From Nocardia beijingensis NBRC 16342 (lineage in GTDB: Bacteria; Actinomycetota; Actinomycetes; Mycobacteriales; Mycobacteriaceae): DNA of 64,000 nucleotides. Under the pieces are notes generated by a model that saw nothing but the letters and a program-made list of their open reading frames with translations, had not been told where the DNA came from and did no database searches. Each line of letters opens with the position of its first letter. Within the stretch, counting starts at the first letter, position 1. The stretch lies in assembly GCF_001612785.1 (NCBI RefSeq), contig NZ_BDBC01000032.1:140344-204343 (forward strand). Reading direction: 5' to 3'. The translations under genes were made by a program, and so were the position numbers. Below are positions 42,642 to 51,218 of this stretch, in pieces.

Positions 42642-44054
42642 ATGCGCGGATCTTCTTCCCCGGCAATCGAGTACACCGATGTGGTGGTCGTCGGCGCGCG
42701 CTGCGCGGGTTCCGCGGCCGCCATCGCGTTCGCCCGCGCAGGGCGGGAGGTCGTCGCATTGGACTCGGCGCGCTTTCCCTCCGACACCCTCTCGACCCAT
42801 CTGCTGTGGCCCGCCGGCCTGGCCGAACTGCGCCGCGCCGGAGCCCTCGACCGCGTTCTTCGGCTCGGCGCGCCCGCACTGACCACGGCCTTCGCCGACG
42901 GCGACGGCGTCGAGGTCCGCTCGTCGTTCACGCCGGTGGACGGCATCGGCCACGCGATGTGCGTGCGGCGGACCGGACTGGACGCCGCGCTCGTGGCCAC
43001 CGCCGCCGCGGCCGGAGCGCGAATCCGAGAGGGCGTGCGAGTCACCGAGCTGCTGTGGTCCGGCGGGCGGTGCGCGGGCGTCCGCTACACCTCCGGCGGC
43101 GGGGAGCACGAGCTGCGCGCTCGCCTGGTCGTCGGGGCCGACGGCCGCCGCAGCACGGTGGCCAGGCTCGTCGGCGCCACCCGGCCCGTGTTGTCCGCGC
43201 CGAGCGGGCGGGACTGCTACTTCGCGTACTGGCACGACGGCGCGGCCGACCAGCGGCACATCGCCGCGCAATGGCGGTGCGGTCCCGATCTCGGCACCGC
43301 GTTCCCCTGCGACGACGGCTTGCTGCTGAGCCTGGTCCAACCGCCCGCGCAGCCCGGCGGACCTGGCGCGCGACGCGCCGAGCTGCGATACCAGGAGACC
43401 GTCGAGCGGCTGCCGGGCCTTCGGTCGCGGTTGCGCGACTGCCGCAGAGCCGGGCGGGTGCGCGCGGCCACCGGGCTTGCCTCCTATTTCCGGCGCTCGA
43501 CCGGGCCGGGCTGGGCGCTGCCGGGCGACGCGGGCCATTTCAAGGATCCGGTGACCGCGCAGGGCATCCGCGACGCCTTGCGCTACGGCCGGTTGCTCGG
43601 GGAACTCGCCGCGCCCGCCCTCGACGACACCGAGCACCTCGACACCGCCCTGACCGCATGGGAGCGGCTGCGCGATCGCGAGTGCCTCGGCGTCTACCAG
43701 TGGACCAATCGCCTGGCCAGGGGCACGGCGATGCGCCCGTTGGAGATCGAGCTCTACCGCAGGGCCGCGAACGACCCCGCGCTGGCCGACCGGGTCACCG
43801 AAGTCTTCTCCCGCACCGTGGAACCGAAGGACGTCTTCACGCCCGCCCGCGCCGCCCTGTTCGCCGCGGGAGCACTGCGCGACTCCTGGTGGGCGCCGTG
43901 GCCCGTCCTCGCCGACCTGGCCGGCGAATGCCGCGACGCGGTCTCCGAACGGAGGGAAGCCCGCGCGCTCACGCGCACCGGTCCCGCCGAAGCCATCCCG
44001 TCCCGGCCGCCGCGGGACAGTCTCGCGGCATCTTCAGGAGATCGACATGCATGA
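42642..44054 (+). CDS. FAD-dependent oxidoreductase, geranylgeranyl-reductase/halogenase-like
   Basis: 470 residues; GAGGTG is 7 nt before the ATG. N-terminal cofactor motif DVVVVGARCAGSAAAIAFARAG (18-23 turn), the SDTLSTHLLWPAGLAELRRAG segment typical of this branch, LVVGADGRRSTVAR, and ALPGDAGHFKDPVTAQGIRDALR (FAD ribityl site). Relatives reduce isoprenoid double bonds or modify lipids and polyketides. The stop overlaps the start of the next gene by 8 bp, so the two are coupled. Repressed, I infer, by the divergent TetR. Confidence 0.83.
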   Translation: MRGSSSPAIEYTDVVVVGARCAGSAAAIAFARAGREVVALDSARFPSDTLSTHLLWPAGLAELRRAGALDRVLRLGAPALTTAFADGDGVEVRSSFTPVDGIGHAMCVRRTGLDAALVATAAAAGARIREGVRVTELLWSGGRCAGVRYTSGGGEHELRARLVVGADGRRSTVARLVGATRPVLSAPSGRDCYFAYWHDGAADQRHIAAQWRCGPDLGTAFPCDDGLLLSLVQPPAQPGGPGARRAELRYQETVERLPGLRSRLRDCRRAGRVRAATGLASYFRRSTGPGWALPGDAGHFKDPVTAQGIRDALRYGRLLGELAAPALDDTEHLDTALTAWERLRDRECLGVYQWTNRLARGTAMRPLEIELYRRAANDPALADRVTEVFSRTVEPKDVFTPARAALFAAGALRDSWWAPWPVLADLAGECRDAVSERREARALTRTGPAEAIPSRPPRDSLAASSGDRHA

Positions 44055-45840
44055 CCCGCGTCCTCGGCCGACCATCGACCTCTCCCGCCGCGACCTGCTG
44101 CGCGGCGCACTCGCGGCCGGAGTGTCCGTCGCCGCCGCCGCGCAGGCACACGCCGCGCCGCCGGGAGCCCGCCGAACGCCCGGATCGCCCACCGGAGGAA
44201 AGTCGGTCGCGATTCTCGGCGGCGGAGTCGCCGGACTCTCGGCGGCACACGAATTGATCGAACGCGGATACGAGGTCACCGTGTACGAACCGGCGTTCCT
44301 GGGCGGCAAGGCGCGCAGCATGGGCGTGCCCGGCACCGGTACCGACGGCCGTGCGGACCTGCCCGGCGAGCACGGTTTCCGGTTCTTCCCCGGCTGCTAT
44401 CAGAATCTTCCCGACACCATGCGCCGGATTCCCTTCCCCGGCAATCCCGATGGCGTGGCGGGCAACCTGGTTCGCGTCGAGGGCACCGTCGCGGGTTTCC
44501 GCGGCAGGCCGCCGCTGTTCGCGCCGGTCGAATTCGGCGGCCTCGACCAGCTGACGCCGCAACGCATCCAGAACACGCTGATCGGCGCGTTCGGGTTCAT
44601 CCCCGAACTGCCCCCGGCCGAGCTGGCGTTCTTCGCCAAGCAGATGACCGTCTGGTTCACCTCGTGCACCGAACGGCGGTTCGGGCAGTGGGAATACGTG
44701 ACGTGGGAGCAGATCCTGCGCGCCGAGGGCAAGTCGGCGGCCTATCGCGAATACCTGGTCAGCGCCCTGACCCGGATCACCGTCGCGGCCAAACCCCAGT
44801 CGAGTTCGGCCCGCACGATCGGCACCATCGGTGAGGCACTCGTGCTCGCGGGCACCGGGGCGATCCCGCAGTACTCGGCCGGGATCGACCGTATCCTCAA
44901 TCGCCCGACCAACGAGGCCTGGATCGACCCCTGGGTGACGTATCTGCGGTCGCGGGGCGTGCGATTCGCTCTAGGACAGCGGGCGACGCGGCTGGAGTTG
45001 CGGGGCGGCCGGATCGCCTCGGCGACGGTGACCGACCCCAACGGCCGCTCCACCGCGGTCACCGCGGACTGGTATCTGTGCGCCATGCCCGTGGACAAGG
45101 CGGTCGCGCTGCTGAGCGAGGAGATCATCGAGGCGGACCCGCATCTGGCGGGGATGCGCGAACTCAGGACCGACTGGATGGTCGGCATCCAGTACTACCT
45201 CGCCCGCCCGACCGAATTGCCGGAGGGCCACATCGCCGCGCTCGGCTCGCCGTGGGCGCTCACCGCCCTGCGGCAAGCGCCGATGTGGGTCGGCGACTTC
45301 GCCGCGCGATACGGCGACGGCACGGTGCGGGAATGCCTTTCGGTGGACATCTCCGACTGGGACTCCCCCGGCATCCGCTTCCACCGGCCCGCCAAGCAGT
45401 GCACCGCCGAGGAGATCGCCGAAGAGGTGTGGGCGCAGCTGAGCGAGTGGCTCAACACGGGCACGGGCTGGCTGCGGCCCGAGGACATCCGCTCCTGGCA
45501 TCTCGACCCCGGGATCACCTGGACCGCGGAGGGCATCCACAACGAAACCCCGCTGCTGGTCAATACCGTCGGCTCCTACGACCACCGGCCGGAGGCCCGC
45601 TGCGCCATCGCGAACCTGTTCTTCGGCGGCGACCACGTGCGCAACAACATCGACCTCGCCACCATGGAGGGCGCCAACGAGTCCGGGCGCGCCGCCACCA
45701 ACGCGATCCTCGATGCCGCCGACGATCCCGCGCCCCGCGTCCCGGTCTTCCCGCTGGTGTCCCTGCCGGTCTTCGACCCGTGGAAACGCATCGACGCCGA
45801 CCGCTACCGCGCCGGATTGCCGCATCTGCTCGACGTGTGA
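44047..45840 (+). CDS. Tat-exported FAD oxidoreductase, phytoene desaturase/amine oxidase-like
   Basis: 597 residues; CAGGAG precedes the ATG. A twin-arginine signal (SRRDLLRGALAAGVSVAAAAQA, Arg14-Arg15) shows that the folded protein leaves the cell. Then SVAILGGGVAGLSAAHELIERGYEVTVYEPAFLGGKARS, the GGGxAG and E-x-GG motif of the amine-oxidase/CrtI group, EHGFRFFPGCYQNLPDTMRRIP, and a C-terminal NLFFGGDHVRNNIDLATMEGANESGRAATN for FAD. HpnE, CrtI and plant carotenoid isomerases are relatives. An exported desaturase-type enzyme coupled to a reductase-type partner suggests work on a cell-envelope isoprenoid or lipid. Confidence 0.8.
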   Translation: MHDPRPRPTIDLSRRDLLRGALAAGVSVAAAAQAHAAPPGARRTPGSPTGGKSVAILGGGVAGLSAAHELIERGYEVTVYEPAFLGGKARSMGVPGTGTDGRADLPGEHGFRFFPGCYQNLPDTMRRIPFPGNPDGVAGNLVRVEGTVAGFRGRPPLFAPVEFGGLDQLTPQRIQNTLIGAFGFIPELPPAELAFFAKQMTVWFTSCTERRFGQWEYVTWEQILRAEGKSAAYREYLVSALTRITVAAKPQSSSARTIGTIGEALVLAGTGAIPQYSAGIDRILNRPTNEAWIDPWVTYLRSRGVRFALGQRATRLELRGGRIASATVTDPNGRSTAVTADWYLCAMPVDKAVALLSEEIIEADPHLAGMRELRTDWMVGIQYYLARPTELPEGHIAALGSPWALTALRQAPMWVGDFAARYGDGTVRECLSVDISDWDSPGIRFHRPAKQCTAEEIAEEVWAQLSEWLNTGTGWLRPEDIRSWHLDPGITWTAEGIHNETPLLVNTVGSYDHRPEARCAIANLFFGGDHVRNNIDLATMEGANESGRAATNAILDAADDPAPRVPVFPLVSLPVFDPWKRIDADRYRAGLPHLLDV

Positions 45841-45866
45841 CCGGCCTGCGGAGTTCCGCCGCCGGT
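45840..45866. terminator. Hairpin between the FAD operon and the TIR operon
   Basis: Stem from ACCGGC/GCCGGT continued by GCGGA/TCCGC with small bulges, starting at the last base of the stop codon. Confidence 0.5.
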
Positions 45867-46026
45867 CGCGGGGAAGTGCGGCCGCACTGTCGTATGTTCG
45901 GTGGTCATCCGGACATTCGAGAGCGCCGAAGAGGAATCGCAGGTAGCGTAACTGGTTCAGTGCTGGTGAAATACGTTGCCGGACCGAGAACCGCGGGATC
46001 GGTCGAACGCCTGAGGGGAGGCATGC

Positions 46027-47436
46027 TTGCTGGGGGAACGGCTCAGGTCGGATTCGGCGACCCCGTCGACCTCGCTCGCACCGGTCGGCGCGTCCGCCCT
46101 GGCACCAGCCCCGTCGAATCGGAAACTGTTCATCAGCCACAGCTCGCGAATCCGCGACGCGGACGAGTTGCGACCGGGGGACTCGATCAATCGCCACGTA
46201 CACCGCAAACGATTTCTCGCACACCTGCTCGGCGACCTGAAGGCACGCCTCACCGACCTCGGATACGACGTCTGGGTCGATCGAGACGAGATCCAGCCGG
46301 GGATGGAGTTCGAGCCCATGACCCATCTCGCGCTGCAGAATTGCGGCACCGCCATCGTGCTGATCGACCTCGACTCCCTGGACTCCAGCTACCTGCGCAA
46401 GGAAGCGACGATCCTGATGTGGCGCCGATGGACGTGCGGCATCAATGTCGTTCCCGTCCTGCTGGGATCGGTCAGCGAACGCGATCTCGCCGCGAATCCG
46501 CTCGGCAATCCGATCGGACTGAGCACGCTGTCCGTACTTCGCTCGCCCACCAGGAAGACGAACAAGACAGCAGCTCAGACGGTTTCGGAATACGTCACCG
46601 AGCACTTGCTCGCGGCCGCTCCCACCTATGAGCGATCCTCGCCCCTGGAGCGCTGGGTCGAAGACTTCTCCGACTTGATCTCCGCGGTCAACGACGAACG
46701 GCTCTGGCGGGTCGCCGACCGGCTCGGCTTCGCCTCCGACGATTGGAACCGCATCGCCGACCGGCATGCCGCGGTCGCGTCCGCCTTCCTCGGCACCGAC
46801 GTGGCGCACGCCTACCAGGCACTCGTCCAGCTCGCCCCCTTGATCGACGACGAGCGACGCCGGTCCAAGATCGTCCAGCGGGCGTGCCCGCTCTGGGTCG
46901 ACCTCGACGCCGCCCGGGTGATCGCCGACGCGTCCATGCTCCCTCCCGATCAACGCGTGCTGGCGATCACGACCAGCCAGCTCAGACTGGGCGAGCATAT
47001 CGTTCTGCGGGCCACGTGCGAAGCACCCGAATTCGCGGTGATACCTTTCTCCGACGTCGTCGGAGAAAGCGCGTTCTCGGAGATACTGCAGCGCTACGAC
47101 ACGGGTTTGCGGCGCCTGCTGCATCTGTCGATCCACGACACGCCGGAGGACATCGCCCAGGAGATGGAATCGCTCGGCGGCGGAGTCTACGTGCTCCTCC
47201 GGTTCGAGAATCTCAACCCCGGCGCCGTGAACACACTCATAGGTACCTTACGAAAAAGATTCCCTGGCGTCGTGTTCGTGATATTGGCGAGCAAGTCGAG
47301 CGCCATCTGGAAGGACAACTCCTTCCAGCGAGCCTACACACGAATCGATGAACCCAGGGAGCGCGACGCACGCCGCTATCTCAGTCGGACAGCAGCTTTG
47401 ATCGGCAAGGAACTGGATGTAGATGGCGTCGACTGA
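46027..47436 (+). CDS. TIR-domain protein, first gene of MoxR-vWA system
   Basis: 469 residues from a TTG, with GGGGAGG ending 6 nt before it; a nearby ATG at 46023 is in another frame. The TIR domain spans about 32-170: RKLFISHSS (box 1, 35-40), LTDLGYDVWVDRDEIQPGMEFEPMTHLALQNCGTAIVLID, and SSYLRKEATIL, where Glu126 takes the place of the catalytic Glu in NADase TIRs. The following 300 residues are unrecognised; they include LRLGEHIVLRAT and YVLLRFENLNPGAVNTLIGTLRKRFPGVVFVILASK. The stop overlaps the next start by 14 bp. I infer this is the effector of the four-gene operon. Codons are less GC-rich than in the neighbours. Confidence 0.82.
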   Translation: MLGERLRSDSATPSTSLAPVGASALAPAPSNRKLFISHSSRIRDADELRPGDSINRHVHRKRFLAHLLGDLKARLTDLGYDVWVDRDEIQPGMEFEPMTHLALQNCGTAIVLIDLDSLDSSYLRKEATILMWRRWTCGINVVPVLLGSVSERDLAANPLGNPIGLSTLSVLRSPTRKTNKTAAQTVSEYVTEHLLAAAPTYERSSPLERWVEDFSDLISAVNDERLWRVADRLGFASDDWNRIADRHAAVASAFLGTDVAHAYQALVQLAPLIDDERRRSKIVQRACPLWVDLDAARVIADASMLPPDQRVLAITTSQLRLGEHIVLRATCEAPEFAVIPFSDVVGESAFSEILQRYDTGLRRLLHLSIHDTPEDIAQEMESLGGGVYVLLRFENLNPGAVNTLIGTLRKRFPGVVFVILASKSSAIWKDNSFQRAYTRIDEPRERDARRYLSRTAALIGKELDVDGVD

Positions 47437-48454
47437 TCAGAGAAGAAGCCGTGGCGACATGCTGGACATCATCGATCGGCTGCACGACTTCGACGATGTC
47501 GACCACCGGTCGGACGGGCGCGGCGATTCGCGCGAGGGGCGGGTGTACGTCACCTCGAAGGAGATCAGGACGGCACTGAAAGTCGCCATGGTGACCGGAC
47601 GGCCACTGCTGCTCGCGGGGCCGCCGGGATGCGGCAAATCCAGTCTCGCTTCCTATATCGCGCGCAATCTCGGCCTGCGCTATCACGAATTCACGGTGAC
47701 CGAGAATGCCGACCCACAGGACCTGCTGTGGCGCGTCGACAACGTGCGCAGGCTCAACGACGCCAACCTCGGCGCCCTCGTCAAGGAGGCGCACAACACC
47801 GACATCTACCGATACCTCGAGCCGGGACCGCTCTGGTGGTGCCTGAGCCCGGAAACAGCCCGGCGCCGCGGCGCGCCACCCGATGTCGCGCGCAGCGCGG
47901 ACTTCATCGACGCGGTACCGCCGTCCATGCTGGCGGATCACGTCGCGACGGAGCCGGGTGCGGTGCTGCTCATCGACGAGATCGACAAGGCCGACAGCGC
48001 GTTCTGCAACGGATTGCTGGTTCCGCTGGGTAGCAGGCAGTTCCCTGTTCAACCGATCGGGCAACTCGTCACACCGGACGAGGACCAGACTCCGGGCAGC
48101 CCGATCGTCCTGATCACGACGAACAACGAACGCGATCTGCCGAACGCGTTCATCCGACGATGCATCGCCCTGACCATACCGACACCGGACGCGAACAAGC
48201 TCATCGAGATCGCGGGTGTCCACTTCGCGGCGCACGAACTGGACGAGCAAACCCACACCCAGATACGGCATCTCGCCGTGAAGCTCACCGAATCCGACGG
48301 CATCGACACCCAGCCCAGTATCGCCGAGTTCCTCGACCTGATCCGCACGCTTCTCTCCCTGGATATCGCCATCGATTCGGAGGAGTGGAAGATCGTCGAG
48401 CAACTCGTGATCGAGAAGAAGGATGTTCGTGGATCGCGGATGATCGAGTGGTGA
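47423..48454 (+). CDS. MoxR-type AAA+ ATPase
   Basis: 343 residues. Walker A GPPGCGKS (66-73), Walker B VLLIDEIDKA with Asp185-Glu186, sensor-1 ITTNNE (Asn234), and arginines in NAFIRRC (245-246), which match the MoxR arginine finger. The EIRTALKVAMVTGRPLLLAGPPGCGKSSLASYIARNLGLRYHEF-type layout is that of the short single-domain MoxR ATPases that pair with vWA proteins. The C-terminal 100 residues are a helical lid. It overlaps the TIR gene by 14 bp and lies 10 bp before the vWA gene. It probably powers assembly or switching of the complex. Confidence 0.9.
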   Translation: MASTDQRRSRGDMLDIIDRLHDFDDVDHRSDGRGDSREGRVYVTSKEIRTALKVAMVTGRPLLLAGPPGCGKSSLASYIARNLGLRYHEFTVTENADPQDLLWRVDNVRRLNDANLGALVKEAHNTDIYRYLEPGPLWWCLSPETARRRGAPPDVARSADFIDAVPPSMLADHVATEPGAVLLIDEIDKADSAFCNGLLVPLGSRQFPVQPIGQLVTPDEDQTPGSPIVLITTNNERDLPNAFIRRCIALTIPTPDANKLIEIAGVHFAAHELDEQTHTQIRHLAVKLTESDGIDTQPSIAEFLDLIRTLLSLDIAIDSEEWKIVEQLVIEKKDVRGSRMIEW

Positions 48455-48464
48455 GGGAAGCAGG

Positions 48465-49412
48465 ATGGAAATCCGTTCAGCGCTTCAGGTGATCGCCTAT
48501 CGCAGGCATTTCGACGACCTCGAACTCGCATTGCGCTTCGCCGGATGCGGCCTTTCGGACGAGCCACGCGCCGAAAGACAGCCCACGACGCCCGAGTCCG
48601 CCGAGACAGAGCCGACCGAGTCGGAATTCTTCGAAGCGGCGTCCATGGCGAACCCGGCCGACGGGTGGTCACTGCTGACCGAAGACGACGTCGAGGAAAC
48701 CATTCGGGACACGACCGCGAAGAAGCGGCTCGAGGTGACGACGATGGGCGGAAAAGGCGGATCTCCCCGTCAACTCGTCCCGATCATCCTGTCGAGCGAG
48801 GAGTCGTCCCCGCCGGTCACGGGGTACCGCCACATCCCGTTGCCGTCGCCCCCCGCGACGCAGCCGACCGCGAGAGCCGCGGAATATCAGCACACGAGAG
48901 CGATCTCCAGCATGATATCGACCATTCTCCGGCGTGACGCCACGACGCCCGTTCTCGACACCGACAAGATAGTCGAGAAACTCGCTCTGGCGATGCCGAT
49001 CATCGATCCGCCGCTGCTGCAGCGGCCCCGTACGAAGCGACCGATACGAGTCCTGTACGACCTCTCGCTGTCGATAGGACCTTTCGCCGGTGACATCAGT
49101 GATCTCTTGATGCTGATCTATCACCTGCTCACCGAGAACGAGATCCGGTTCGAGGCATTCCGGAGCAGCGTGCTCCACGGCTGCGGCTCCGGTCCGGTCT
49201 GGTCATGGCGGCCGTTCGAACCGCTCCGGGAGGAATGCACGTACGTCTTCATCTCGGGCAGTTTCGGCGCCGATTTCGTCACCCGCGCGGCCGAACTGGA
49301 CGAAGTCGCATCCGAACTCAACCGGCGCGGGCACGCGGCTCATGTCGTGTGGTTCGGTGAGCCCCCGGCCATGGGCAAAGGCCGATCCTGTTGGCGGGTG
49401 ATCAGGACGTGA
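48465..49412 (+). CDS. vWA-domain protein with DxSxS metal site
   Basis: 315 residues. Residues 1-190 are acidic and low-complexity, with a helical stretch (RAISSMISTILRRDATTPVLDTDKIVEKLALAMPIIDPPLLQRPRTKRPIR). From 195 the vWA core begins: VLYDLSLSIGPFAGDISDLLMLIYHLLTENEIRFEAF has the MIDAS DxSxS motif (Asp199-Ser203), and YVFISGSFGADF supplies another strand and possible metal ligand. This pattern (linker, then vWA) resembles the actinobacterial SAV_2336-type vWA proteins that partner MoxR. The domain ends early; its usual continuation seems to be at the start of the next gene. The stop overlaps the next start (GTGA). Confidence 0.72.
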   Translation: MEIRSALQVIAYRRHFDDLELALRFAGCGLSDEPRAERQPTTPESAETEPTESEFFEAASMANPADGWSLLTEDDVEETIRDTTAKKRLEVTTMGGKGGSPRQLVPIILSSEESSPPVTGYRHIPLPSPPATQPTARAAEYQHTRAISSMISTILRRDATTPVLDTDKIVEKLALAMPIIDPPLLQRPRTKRPIRVLYDLSLSIGPFAGDISDLLMLIYHLLTENEIRFEAFRSSVLHGCGSGPVWSWRPFEPLREECTYVFISGSFGADFVTRAAELDEVASELNRRGHAAHVVWFGEPPAMGKGRSCWRVIRT

Positions 49413-51139
49413 GCGGTCCATGGGGTCCGGAGCTCGAGAACCGGCTCGAAGAGCCGTTGCCCGGATGTGACGATCCGCGAATACTGCTGGTGGCCAGTGC
49501 CATTTGTACGCCGCCGCTCGTCCCGTACGCGTTGCTGCGCGCGGCGCGCAGGCTCGTCCTGCCCGCCGGTACGCTGAGCGTGGAGAGCCAGCTCTGCGCC
49601 TCTCCCGTCGTCGAGAGCAACTCGGTGGACGGATTCACGTTCGAACCCGAGTTCGCCAACGCGCTACGCCGTCGTCTGCGCATGCTTCTGGTCGCCGACG
49701 GCCTCGCCGCGAATCTCGGCGCGCTCCGCACGATCATCGAGCGAACGACCGTGGATCTGTCGCCGTTGCTCCGCCTCGAAGAGCAGATCTGCTGGTCGTA
49801 TGCGACCGCGAGCGATTTCCGGCCGCTGCGAGACGATGTGCTGTCCTCGGTCGTCCGCACGATAGCCCGCGAAAATCGGATGCGGATGTTGCAGTGGGTG
49901 TCGGGGGCGTTCGCGCGACTGCCATCCGAAGTCGTCGAAGGCGGCCCCGCGTGGATGCTCACCCAGCTGTGCCTGGCGCAGGGCTTGCCTGCTCGGCACA
50001 TCGGCTGGCCGGATGACGGAGCCGACGAGGAACTGCTCGCCGAGGCGATGGCGCTGTTACCCGAACGGCCGCTGGGGGTTGCTCGCGACGGGGAGTTCCT
50101 GGAAATCGGCTCCGTCACTCAGCGGCGCCGCAACGCCATCCTGGTTCCCCGGGTCGATCCGATGATATTGACCATCAGCAGTGGCGAATCCGAGCCGACC
50201 ACCACCCGGGTCCGGGTGCGGATTCCCGGGCCCGCGGTGCGCGTGCGAACCGGACGTGACGCGGTGAGTATCCGGGATATGCGGCGGCGCACCTACCGCC
50301 TCGACGAATTCTCGCCGGAGGAAAGCGCCCCGGAGACGGTCGCCGCGGATCGGATGATCCAGGCGATAGACCGGCATTGGCGCAGGCGGGAGACACTGCC
50401 CTGCACCGCCGCACGGGCATTGCCCGGTGGCCGTGGTCTCATCGTGACCTTCCGCGACTTCGCCGGTCTTTCCGCCCTGCTGCCCGCGAGTCGAGCGGGG
50501 GTGAGTTCCTTCAAGGTGCTTCAGCAGCTCGTCGGGTCCGAGATGACGGTTCGGGTCATCAATTGCAACGTGCGCGAGCAGCGCGTGGTGGTCGAACGGG
50601 TCCTACCGGCGTGGTCCATCGGATCGCTCACGGTCGGAGCGCGATTCACCGGTGAGGTCGTGCAGCGCGTCGCGTTCGGCCTGTTCGTGTCATTCGCCGA
50701 TGCGGCGGGCATACCTCCGGAGAACCGCACGGGACAGGAGGTGGGCCTGGTGCACGTGACGGAGATGAGCTGGAATTCGAAGAAGCCCGCTCCTGACGAA
50801 TTCCCGGCCCAAGTGGGTGACATGCTGGAGGTCGTCGTATTGGAGATAGATTTCGACAGGCAACGGGTGTCCCTCTCCCACAAAGCGACCGTCCGTTCAC
50901 CCTGGCAGACGGTGAGCGAGCTCTACCAGCGCGGAAGCCGGGTCCACGGGCGTGTGGTGAAAGTCGTTCCATTCGGCTGGTTCATCAATTTCGGATTCGC
51001 TCAGGAAGCCTTGCTCCACTCGTCCGAAGCGAGTGCGGGAACAGTCCTGACGAACGGGCAGGAGATCGATTGCTGGATTCTGAGCATAGATCCCGAAGCT
51101 CGACGAATATCCCTGACGATGTTCCCCCCGCAGACCTGA
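49409..51139 (+). CDS. Three-repeat S1-like RNA-binding protein in MoxR-vWA system
   Basis: 576 residues from a GTG overlapping the vWA stop (GTGA); a TTG 18 nt upstream is a weaker choice. Residues about 20-230 are helical with PLVPYALLRAARRLVLPAGTLSVESQLCA, like the helical tail of actinobacterial vWA proteins. Then three S1-type OB folds: a diverged one at about 330-400 (IVTFRDFAGLSALLPASRAG), one at about 404-494 (GEVVQRVAFGLFVSFADA...GLVHVTEMS...QRVSLSHKA) and one at about 506-574 (GRVVKVVPFGWFINFGFAQEALLHSSEAS...RISLTM). S1 domains bind RNA, so this is the likely nucleic-acid-contacting part. Last gene before a hairpin. Confidence 0.75.
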   Translation: MSGPWGPELENRLEEPLPGCDDPRILLVASAICTPPLVPYALLRAARRLVLPAGTLSVESQLCASPVVESNSVDGFTFEPEFANALRRRLRMLLVADGLAANLGALRTIIERTTVDLSPLLRLEEQICWSYATASDFRPLRDDVLSSVVRTIARENRMRMLQWVSGAFARLPSEVVEGGPAWMLTQLCLAQGLPARHIGWPDDGADEELLAEAMALLPERPLGVARDGEFLEIGSVTQRRRNAILVPRVDPMILTISSGESEPTTTRVRVRIPGPAVRVRTGRDAVSIRDMRRRTYRLDEFSPEESAPETVAADRMIQAIDRHWRRRETLPCTAARALPGGRGLIVTFRDFAGLSALLPASRAGVSSFKVLQQLVGSEMTVRVINCNVREQRVVVERVLPAWSIGSLTVGARFTGEVVQRVAFGLFVSFADAAGIPPENRTGQEVGLVHVTEMSWNSKKPAPDEFPAQVGDMLEVVVLEIDFDRQRVSLSHKATVRSPWQTVSELYQRGSRVHGRVVKVVPFGWFINFGFAQEALLHSSEASAGTVLTNGQEIDCWILSIDPEARRISLTMFPPQT

Positions 51140-51165
51140 GCGAGTAGGGCAGGAGCGGACCGCGG

Positions 51166-51189
51166 CGCGAACCGGTCCTTCGGTTCGCG
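51166..51189. terminator. Hairpin ending the TIR-MoxR-vWA-S1 operon
   Basis: Perfect 9-bp stem (CGCGAACCG) with a 6-nt loop between the S1 gene and the converging hydrolase gene. Confidence 0.55.
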
Positions 51190-51218
51190 ACCGGAGACGG
51201 GGCCGAACGGCAGCCGGA

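Noticed and set aside
46023..46631. ATG start four bases before the TIR gene
   Set aside because: Its frame is Arg-rich and lacks TIR motifs; the TTG at 46027 has the right frame and ribosome-site spacing.
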